A DNA stretch of 6,640 nt from contig CAMZGB010000054.1 of NCBI GenBank assembly GCA_947306285.1, positions 1 through 6,640 on the forward strand. Direction: 5' to 3'. The notes beneath the pieces are model-generated. The model did not search any database, had not been told where the DNA came from, and was given only the letters and a program-made list of their open reading frames with translations. This document shows positions 1 to 5,282 of this stretch, in pieces (the stretch's first letter is position 1; each line of letters starts with the position of its first letter). The stretch comes from an uncultured Lachnospira sp. (lineage in GTDB: Bacteria; Bacillota; Clostridia; Lachnospirales; Lachnospiraceae). Made by a program: the position numbers and the translations under genes.

Positions 1-1061
1 TGATTAAGTTATACTCAAAAATAGTTTTAGATAATGGAAATGTGAAGGGCTCTGATAAGAGCCCTATTTCACAGGCAATTGAATATAAAAACAAAGGTGT
101 CGACGGTGTTTACTTGATTGATAAGTCGACTAGTGATACTGAGCACGATGCAAACATTTCAGCTATGATTGAAATCAAAAATACAATTGATATTGATTAT
201 GTTGTGGATGGAACAGTTAATCGCTTGGAAGATATTAAAAAATACTTTTATGCTGGTGCAAGTTTGATTGTTAAAGATGAAATTGATTCTGATGTATTAG
301 AAGAAGGCGAGAAAAGATTTGGCGTTGAAAGATTTGTTACAGCTAGTGATGTATTGGAATATACTTTCGACGAAGACACAGACTTTTATGCTAAAAAGAA
401 AGAGTTAAAAGCTGAAGGTAAAGATGTTTGTATTTTTGATGCTGAAATTGATTTTGATGAGTTAAAGACTAATGATCAAGGACTAGTTCCTGTTGTTGTT
501 CAGGATTACAAGACAGATAAAGTGTTAATGCTTGCTTATATGAATGAAGACGCGTTTAATAATACAGTCGAGACTGGCAAGATGACTTACTACTCAAGAA
601 GCAGAGATGAGCAGTGGGTGAAGGGCGAGACTTCAGGTAACTTCCAGTATGTGAAAGAACTTACTGCTGACTGCGATCAAGACACATTGCTTGCTAAAGT
701 GTTGCAAGTTGGCGTTGCTTGTCACACAGGAGCTGAGAGTTGTTTCTTTAACGAGGTTATAAAAGCCGATGTTGACACCTCAAATCCAATGAAAGTGTTT
801 GAGGATGTTTACAATATCATTCTTGATAGAAAAGAAAATCCTAAAGAGGGCTCTTACACAAACTATCTCTTCGACAAAGGTATTGATAAAATCTTGAAGA
901 AGGTGGGAGAAGAGGCGACGGAAATTGTGATTGCTGCAAAGAATCCTGATGCACAAGAAATGAAGTATGAGATTTCTGATTTCCTTTACCACGTAATGGT
1001 TCTAATGGCAGAACGAGGTGTTACTTGGGAGGATATAACAGAAGAACTTTCAAGAAGATAA
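1..1061 (+). CDS. hisIE: Bifunctional HisIE (phosphoribosyl-AMP cyclohydrolase / phosphoribosyl-ATP pyrophosphatase) with N-terminal HisF/HisA-like half barrel; 5' end cut by one base
   Basis: Catalyses steps 2 and 3 of histidine synthesis in the cytoplasm: PR-ATP to PR-AMP (HisE), then ring opening to ProFAR (HisI). The frame is open to the left edge; bases 1-2 are TG, so an ATG, GTG or TTG starting one base outside the window would give about 353 residues (numbering used here). A GTG at 42 also fits the frame but would remove the first beta strand. Residues 1 to about 110 resemble the first half of HisF/HisA (GVDGVYLID, later AGASLIVKDE). About 161-258 is HisI: GLVPVVVQD, LAYMNEDAF, YYSRSRDEQW, KGETSGN, Mg/Zn motif DCDQD (224-228) and ACHTG with Cys241 and Cys248. 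About 264-353 is HisE, with KVGEEATEIVIAAK and EISDFLYHVMVLM supplying acidic metal ligands. Both catalytic domains look intact. It is probably the last gene of a his operon lying to the left (inference). The N-terminal domain lacks HisF catalytic residues. Confidence 0.95.
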   Translation, partial: IKLYSKIVLDNGNVKGSDKSPISQAIEYKNKGVDGVYLIDKSTSDTEHDANISAMIEIKNTIDIDYVVDGTVNRLEDIKKYFYAGASLIVKDEIDSDVLEEGEKRFGVERFVTASDVLEYTFDEDTDFYAKKKELKAEGKDVCIFDAEIDFDELKTNDQGLVPVVVQDYKTDKVLMLAYMNEDAFNNTVETGKMTYYSRSRDEQWVKGETSGNFQYVKELTADCDQDTLLAKVLQVGVACHTGAESCFFNEVIKADVDTSNPMKVFEDVYNIILDRKENPKEGSYTNYLFDKGIDKILKKVGEEATEIVIAAKNPDAQEMKYEISDFLYHVMVLMAERGVTWEDITEELSRR

Positions 1062-1064
1062 AAT

Positions 1065-1096
1065 AAAAGCTACAAGTTAATTCTTGTAGCTTTTTT
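1065..1096. terminator. Intrinsic terminator, probably bidirectional, between convergent genes
   Basis: A perfect 12-bp inverted repeat, AAAAGCTACAAG (1065-1076) and CTTGTAGCTTTT (1083-1094), encloses a 6-nt loop. On the + strand it runs into a T6 tract at 1091-1096, four bases after the hisIE stop. On the - strand the same hairpin is followed by a T-rich tract (complement of 1058-1068), so it can also end the PHP gene. The stop codon of the PHP gene (1095-1097) begins directly at the edge of the stem. Confidence 0.88.
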
Positions 1097-1760
1097 AATA
1101 TATAAGGTTAATTGGTTTCTCTTTTTTAATTAGTTTTACGTAATCATCAATTGATTCCCATCTATTTTTACACTCGATTCCTGATATTAGAATATCGTGA
1201 TGGTGAGAGTCGGAACCAGCAGTAACAGGTAATTTATATTTTTTTGCATACATATATGCTTGCTCATTTTCTTCGGCGAAGTTGCCTGCGTTAAATATTT
1301 CAACACCGTGAACATGATCTGGGAAAAGACGTATTTTGGGTATGTATGGTCTGTCTCTAAATGGATGTGCATGAATAACAAGACCACCGGCTTGGTCAAC
1401 AGCCTCAAACTGTTCTCTGATTGTCCAATATTCCATTTCAGGATGAGCCTTCATCCAGTTTTTATCTAGACCATAAATCAAAAAATCTTGGCCCTCATAT
1501 GTTTCTTCCCAACCGAAGAAGACGTCTATTCCAATTCTATCTCCAGTTTCCTTTGCGTGCTCATAACCTTTACAAAATAAATCGATTCTTTCTTCCCATG
1601 GTAAGTCTCGTCTAATACAAGTGTTTCCTCTGAAAAAGTGATCTGTAATAATGATACCGGTATAACCAGCATCTTTATAGGCCTCTGCTTGGTAACTACC
1701 AGAAGCAGTGGCGCATAGACTAGATTCTTTTGTATGTATGTGTGTGTCGTATCTATACAT
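1095..1760 (-). CDS. PHP-domain metal-dependent phosphoesterase, single domain
   Basis: A 221-residue cytoplasmic PHP-family hydrolase, expected to use two or three metal ions to cleave phosphoesters; the substrate cannot be read from the sequence. Family motifs appear in order: DTHIHT (His7, His9), TDHF (Asp40, His41), GWEET (Glu85 or Glu86), HAHPFR (His130, His132) and GSDSHH (Asp184, His186), so the metal site appears complete. No signal peptide, membrane segment or second domain is seen, and it is shorter than TrpH/YciV-type PHP nucleases and than typical HisK histidinol phosphatases (roughly 260-280 residues). I chose the ATG at 1760 because GGGG lies 6 nt upstream and the first motif follows at once; an in-frame TTG at 1781 would lie at the expected transcription start and overlap the promoter region. 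It is convergent with hisIE and divergent from the radical SAM gene, so it is its own transcription unit. Histidinol phosphatase is a tempting guess from position but unsupported. Confidence 0.9.
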   Translation of the reverse strand: MYRYDTHIHTKESSLCATASGSYQAEAYKDAGYTGIIITDHFFRGNTCIRRDLPWEERIDLFCKGYEHAKETGDRIGIDVFFGWEETYEGQDFLIYGLDKNWMKAHPEMEYWTIREQFEAVDQAGGLVIHAHPFRDRPYIPKIRLFPDHVHGVEIFNAGNFAEENEQAYMYAKKYKLPVTAGSDSHHHDILISGIECKNRWESIDDYVKLIKKEKPINLIY

Positions 1761-1766
1761 TTTAAT

Positions 1767-1772
1767 CCCCTT
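1767..1772 (-). promoter_or_regulatory. Ribosome binding site of the PHP gene (decides the start)
   Basis: Read on the - strand, AAGGGG ends 6 nt before the ATG at 1760. This is the expected Shine-Dalgarno distance and supports that ATG over the in-frame TTG at 1781. Confidence 0.75.
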
Positions 1773-1786
1773 TTTTACCAATTAGT

Positions 1787-1816
1787 ATTATATCATAATT
1801 ATCTTTTTTATGTTAA
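1787..1816 (-). promoter_or_regulatory. Sigma-A type promoter for the PHP gene
   Basis: On the - strand, TTAACA (1816-1811, five of six matches to TTGACA) is followed after 18 nt by a perfect TATAAT (1792-1787). Transcription would start near 1780, giving a leader of about 20 nt that holds the GGGG ribosome binding site. The -35 box overlaps the -10 box of the opposing promoter. Confidence 0.75.
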
Positions 1817-1819
1817 AAT
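1811..1819 (+). promoter_or_regulatory. Extended -10 promoter for the radical SAM operon, predicted leaderless transcript
   Basis: TGTTAAAAT at 1811-1819 is an extended -10 element: TG, one base, then TAAAAT (five of six matches to TATAAT). No good -35 box lies 16-18 nt upstream (the region 1790-1796 is AT-rich), which is tolerable for extended -10 promoters. With a normal 6-nt discriminator the first transcribed base would be A1826, the A of the start codon. Confidence 0.6.
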
Positions 1820-1825
1820 CTTCTT

Positions 1826-3712
1826 ATGTGTAAATTGGCATTAAGCGACGAATTATTAATGAAAATAGATAAGCCATCAAGATATATTGGTGGTGAAGTA
1901 AACATGGTGAAAAAGAATCCATTAGATGTGGATATACGATTTGCCATGTGTTTTCCTGATGTTTATGAGATTGGAATGTCACATCTTGGCATTCAAATCC
2001 TTTATGATATGTTTAATAAAAGAGAAGACACTTACTGTGAGAGAGTTTATTCTCCATGGCCTGATTTAGATAAAGCTATGAGAGAAGAAAACATACCTTT
2101 ATTTGCTCTGGAAACGCAAGAACCAATCAAAGATTTTGATTTTTTAGGTGTCACCCTTCAGTATGAAATGTGCTATACAAATGTTTTACAAATCTTAGAT
2201 TTAGCACAGATTCCATTATATTCAAAAGAAAGAACGGAAAAAGATCCGATTGTTACAGGCGGTGGGCCTTGTACTTATAATGCAGAGCCAATAGCTGACT
2301 TCTTTGATATTTTATATATTGGTGAAGGTGAGACAAGATACACTGAACTTTTGGATTTGTATAAGGAACATAAAAAGAGGGGATATGTTAGAGAAGAATT
2401 CTTATATGAAGCATCAAAGATTCCTGGCATGTATGTGCCAAGCCTATATGATATTTCCTATAAGGAAGACGGAACAATAAAAGAGATAAAACCAAATAGA
2501 GAAGGTGTTCCAGAAAAAGTAAAAAAAGAAGTTGTTAGTGATTTCGATTCGGTCGATTATCCGACGAAACCGTTAGTTCCTTTTATGCAGGTAACTCAAG
2601 ATAGATGTGTTCTTGAAATTCAAAGGGGTTGTATAAGAGGTTGCAGATTTTGCCAAGCGGGTTCTGTGTACAAACCACTTCGTGAAAAGAATATTGAAAC
2701 TCTAAAGAAACAGGCTATAGAAATGTTAGATTCAACTGGCCAAGGTGAAATATCACTTGCATCTCTTAGCAGTAGTGATTATTCACAGCTAAAAGAGTTG
2801 GTTGAATTTTTGATTGAGGAGTGTACAAAGAGACATGTGAATATCTCATTGCCAAGTCTTCGAATTGATGCTTTTTCTCTGGATGTAATGAGTAAAATTC
2901 AGGATTTGAAAAAGAATTCTGTTACATTTGCGCCGGAAGCCGGTTCTCAAAGAATGAGAAATGTTATTAATAAAGGTTTGACAAAGGAAGAGATTTTAAA
3001 AGGATGTGAGACTGCTTTTAAAGGCGGTTGGAATAAAGTTAAATTGTATTTTATGCTTGGACAGCCATTCGAGACTGACGAAGATGCTGAGGCTATTATG
3101 GACCTCTGTGAAGAAATTGCAATGCTATACTATGACACTGTTCCTAAGGAAGAAAGAGTTGGCAGATGTCAAATTAATGCCAGTTCATCTTTCTTTGTCC
3201 CTAAACCATTTACGCCTTTCCAATGGGCGTCAATGTGTACTGAGGAAGAGTTTATAAATAGAGCTGGGCTTGTTAAAGATAAATTAAAGGAGACATTAAA
3301 TAGAAAGAGTATTAGTTTTAAATACCACACTTCAGATATAAGCATTTTGGAAGGGTTGCTTGCTAGAGGTGACAGAAAGCTTTCAAAAATGCTTGAGTAT
3401 GTTTATAAGCATGGTGGAATATATGATGCTTGGTCTGAACACCATAATCCTGACCTATGGAAAGAAGCTATAGAGAAAACAGGTGTTGATTTGGAATTTT
3501 ATGTTACAAGAACAAGAAGTGATGATGAAATGTTCCCGTGGGATATGATTGATGTTGGTGTTACGAAAAAATTCTTGTTAGATGAGTGGAATAGAGCAAA
3601 AGAAGAAGAGGTAACATCTAACTGTAGAGAGAAATGTGCCGGTTGCGGAGCTGCGTCATACGGATGTGGCGTTTGTCTCGAAGAAAAAGGAGGTGTCGCT
3701 GATGAAAGCTAG
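1826..3712 (+). CDS. Radical SAM protein of the TIGR03960 (rSAM_fuse_unch) type
   Basis: A 628-residue radical SAM enzyme, about the family's usual length; the reaction catalysed is unknown to me. The N-terminal part (about 15-240) has the layout of B12-binding-like domains of radical SAM proteins (FPDVYEIGMSHLG near 43-54, DILYIGEGE at 161-169), but no DxHxxG cobalamin motif is visible. The radical SAM core (about 255-500) holds CIRGCRFC (Cys269, Cys273, Cys276), the CxxxCxxC ligands of the SAM-bound 4Fe-4S cluster, then SLSSSDYSQL (about 314-322) and FAPEAGSQRMR (368-378). The tail has five cysteines (600, 604, 607, 614, 617; spacing C-x3-C-x2-C-x6-C-x2-C) that could bind a second cluster or zinc. 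The ATG at 1826 matches the family N-terminus (LALSDELLMKIDKPSRYIGGEVN) but has no Shine-Dalgarno sequence. The 3' end overlaps the DUF2344 partner by 11 nt; in other bacteria the two occur as one fused protein. Confidence 0.93.
   Translation: MCKLALSDELLMKIDKPSRYIGGEVNMVKKNPLDVDIRFAMCFPDVYEIGMSHLGIQILYDMFNKREDTYCERVYSPWPDLDKAMREENIPLFALETQEPIKDFDFLGVTLQYEMCYTNVLQILDLAQIPLYSKERTEKDPIVTGGGPCTYNAEPIADFFDILYIGEGETRYTELLDLYKEHKKRGYVREEFLYEASKIPGMYVPSLYDISYKEDGTIKEIKPNREGVPEKVKKEVVSDFDSVDYPTKPLVPFMQVTQDRCVLEIQRGCIRGCRFCQAGSVYKPLREKNIETLKKQAIEMLDSTGQGEISLASLSSSDYSQLKELVEFLIEECTKRHVNISLPSLRIDAFSLDVMSKIQDLKKNSVTFAPEAGSQRMRNVINKGLTKEEILKGCETAFKGGWNKVKLYFMLGQPFETDEDAEAIMDLCEEIAMLYYDTVPKEERVGRCQINASSSFFVPKPFTPFQWASMCTEEEFINRAGLVKDKLKETLNRKSISFKYHTSDISILEGLLARGDRKLSKMLEYVYKHGGIYDAWSEHHNPDLWKEAIEKTGVDLEFYVTRTRSDDEMFPWDMIDVGVTKKFLLDEWNRAKEEEVTSNCREKCAGCGAASYGCGVCLEEKGGVADES
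3688..3695 (+). promoter_or_regulatory. Ribosome binding site of the DUF2344 gene (decides the start)
   Basis: AGGAGGTG lies 6 nt before the ATG at 3702, inside the end of the radical SAM gene. It is a near-perfect Shine-Dalgarno sequence and excludes the longer in-frame GTG start at 3636. Confidence 0.85.
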
Positions 3713-4355
3713 AATTAAATTCTCCAAGACTGGCAATGTTAAGTTCATTGGACATCTTGATGTAATGAGATACTTTCAGAAAATAATCAGAAGAGCTAAT
3801 TTAGATGTGACTTATTCGCAAGGTTATCATCCTCATCAAATAATGTCGTTTACATCTCCGCTTAGTGTTGGTATTGAAAGCGTAGGAGAGTATTTTGATA
3901 TCGAAACTAATTCAAAGATTGATCCTGAATATGCAGTGAAAGTCTTAAATGAATATACAGTTGATGAGATTCAAGTTCTTAAATATATTAATTTACCTGA
4001 TGACGCAAAAAAGAGCATGGCAATTTTAGCTGGTGCTGATTACTCGGTTGATATGACCTTTGACGTTAAAACTATTTTAGAGTTTATGAACCAAAATACT
4101 ATTGAAGTATTAAAGAAAACCAAAAAGAGTGAGAAGATGGTAGACATCAAACCACTTATTTTTAAATTAGAAAATAGAGATAATAAATTATTTATGCAGT
4201 TAGCACATGGTAGTGTTGCTAACTTGAAACCAGGTCTAGTTTTGGACGCTCTATGTAAGTTTGCTGGCATGAACAGACCAGAATTTGTAAAAATGACTAG
4301 ACTAGAAATGTATTATGAAAAGGATGGAATGCTAGTTCCATTAGAGGAAGTATAG
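3702..4355 (+). CDS. DUF2344 / TIGR03936 radical SAM-linked protein
   Basis: A 217-residue soluble protein of the 'radical SAM-linked' family, named because it is encoded beside, or fused to, the TIGR03960 radical SAM protein; its function is uncharacterised as far as I know. The signature block is at the N-terminus: RIKFSKTGNVKFIGHLD (residues 4-20), then the YSQGYHPH stretch (38-45) and the SFTSPLSVGIESVGEYFDI segment (49-67). The C-terminal half (about 115-215) is more variable but contains the family-like NLKPGLVLDAL block (174-184). Translation should be coupled to the upstream gene (11-nt overlap, strong internal ribosome binding site), consistent with a stable complex, which is inference. 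Its stop codon directly abuts the GTG of the RNase gene. Confidence 0.92.
   Translation: MKARIKFSKTGNVKFIGHLDVMRYFQKIIRRANLDVTYSQGYHPHQIMSFTSPLSVGIESVGEYFDIETNSKIDPEYAVKVLNEYTVDEIQVLKYINLPDDAKKSMAILAGADYSVDMTFDVKTILEFMNQNTIEVLKKTKKSEKMVDIKPLIFKLENRDNKLFMQLAHGSVANLKPGLVLDALCKFAGMNRPEFVKMTRLEMYYEKDGMLVPLEEV
4343..4350 (+). promoter_or_regulatory. Ribosome binding site of the RNase E/G-like gene
   Basis: AGAGGAAG inside the last codons of the DUF2344 gene lies 5 nt before the GTG at 4356. It is weaker than the site of the preceding gene, and the GTG is immediately adjacent to the upstream TAG, so re-initiation by terminating ribosomes is likely (inference). Confidence 0.6.
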
Positions 4356-5282
4356 GTGGACAAATTAATTATTTCAAAATTTTATAAAGATATTTTGCTC
4401 GGATTTCATATTATAGATGATGAAGTTGAAATGATTTATGACTTCACAGAATCTGAAGTAGGAAATGTGTATTGTGGTATCGTAAAAGATATTACAAATA
4501 ATTTGTCGAGCGCTTTTGTTGAGTTTGGCGAAGGCAAAAAAGGTTTTTTATCATTAGATGAAGAAGTAAAATGTGGAGATAAGATTCTAGTTCAAGTTAA
4601 GGCAGACAAGATGAAGACTAAAGATTATCTTCTAACAACAAAGTTGGATTTATCAAAAGAAGATCTAACAGAAGTGAAACGTAAATTTGAACATTCTTCG
4701 CCGAAGGCGTGTCTTTACAAAAATGAATATATAATTGATGTTTGCAATAGACTAAGCAGTAGTGGAACTGAAATAATTACAGATGACAAAAAGGTGTATC
4801 AAAATTTAGAAGGTGCAAAAATTTTAGTTTTGTTATATAATAATGATAGTGGTGTTTCGATAGAAAACAAATATAAGCTCGGAAAAATTATTAGTGATGT
4901 TTCATCAAATAAAGTATGGATGAAATCAGGCGCTTATTTATTAATTGAACGTACAGAAGCGCTAACAGCCATCGATGTAAATAGTGGCAAAAACATTACT
5001 AAATCAAGTAGAGAAGAAAATATTAAACAGATTAATTTTGAAGCAGCTGATTATATTGCCAAACATTTGAAACTTAGAAACATTTCGGGGATTATTATCG
5101 TTGACTTTATTAATATGAGTGAAGGTTACGACGAGCTGCTTGAGTATATGAAAGAACTTGCAAAAACTGACTATGAGACTTGCAATGTAATTGGATTTAC
5201 AGAGTTAGGGCTTTTAGAAATTACAAGAAAGAAAAATAAAAAACCTTTGTGTGAAGTAATTGGTGAGGTAGTAAATGATTAG
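4356..5282 (+). CDS. rng: Short RNase E/G family protein, catalytic residues kept, 5' sensor and zinc link absent
   Basis: A 308-residue homologue of RNase E/G, the endonuclease that cuts AU-rich single-stranded RNA in mRNA decay and rRNA processing. Residues 1-33 match the start of the RNase H-like subdomain; about 34-98 is the S1 RNA-binding segment (GNVYCGIVKDI, SAFVEFGEGKKGFLSL, KILVQVKAD, YLLTTKLDLS). The DNase I-like catalytic part is about 190-295: ERTEALTAIDVNSGK with Asp207 and Asn209, and GIIIVDFINM with Asp250, corresponding to E. coli Asp303, Asn305 and Asp346; ELGLLEITRKK (283-293) follows. Family members usually have about 400-500 residues in the catalytic region. Two parts are missing: the 5'-sensor stretch with the VRT motif (only about 20 residues lie between S1 and the next recognisable strand), and the CPxCxG zinc link, since the chain ends shortly after a lone Cys299. 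It lies third in the operon, with a GTG start touching the previous stop. RNase activity is likely but not certain. Confidence 0.88.
   Translation: MDKLIISKFYKDILLGFHIIDDEVEMIYDFTESEVGNVYCGIVKDITNNLSSAFVEFGEGKKGFLSLDEEVKCGDKILVQVKADKMKTKDYLLTTKLDLSKEDLTEVKRKFEHSSPKACLYKNEYIIDVCNRLSSSGTEIITDDKKVYQNLEGAKILVLLYNNDSGVSIENKYKLGKIISDVSSNKVWMKSGAYLLIERTEALTAIDVNSGKNITKSSREENIKQINFEAADYIAKHLKLRNISGIIIVDFINMSEGYDELLEYMKELAKTDYETCNVIGFTELGLLEITRKKNKKPLCEVIGEVVND
5262..5269 (+). promoter_or_regulatory. Ribosome binding site of the response regulator gene
   Basis: GGTGAGGT, inside the last codons of the RNase gene, lies 5 nt before the ATG at 5275. It fixes the start of the regulator, whose ATG overlaps the RNase stop within ATGATTAG. 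Confidence 0.7.

Noticed and set aside
780..992. Open frame of 70 codons on the - strand inside hisIE
   Set aside because: It lies wholly opposite the HisE domain, has no ribosome binding site that I could see and no recognisable protein motif; it is a shadow of the real gene.
1187..1615. Three open frames of 64-73 codons (one -, two +) inside the PHP gene
   Set aside because: All overlap the motif-bearing PHP frame, and their translations show no domain or plausible protein character.
1761..1781. Longer PHP protein starting at the in-frame TTG at 1781
   Set aside because: The extra seven codons are the ribosome binding site itself (GGGG), and the TTG sits at about the predicted transcription start; the ATG at 1760 is well placed.
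1781..1825. Possible operator palindrome in the AT-rich divergent gap
   Set aside because: The apparent symmetry comes from A/T-only runs and the two promoter elements; I could not find a clean repeat with G/C positions to support a repressor site.
3006..3257. Open frame of 83 codons in another frame of the radical SAM gene
   Set aside because: It lies within a conserved core region of the radical SAM protein and shows no independent start signal or motif.
3636..3701. N-terminal extension of the DUF2344 protein from a GTG at 3636
   Set aside because: The extension is the out-of-frame reading of the radical SAM cysteine tail; the strong AGGAGGTG and the family N-terminus fix the start at 3702.
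4040..4270. Open frame of 76 codons on the - strand inside the DUF2344 gene
   Set aside because: No motif or start signal; it lies opposite a recognised family gene in the same stretch.
4695..4709. Small palindrome CTTCGCCGAAG with a nested CGCC-GAA-GGCG hairpin in the RNase gene, with an 11-base inverse match near 1270 in the PHP gene
   Set aside because: The stem is only 4-5 bp, both copies are within coding sequence, and an 11-base self-complementary match in two places is most simply chance.
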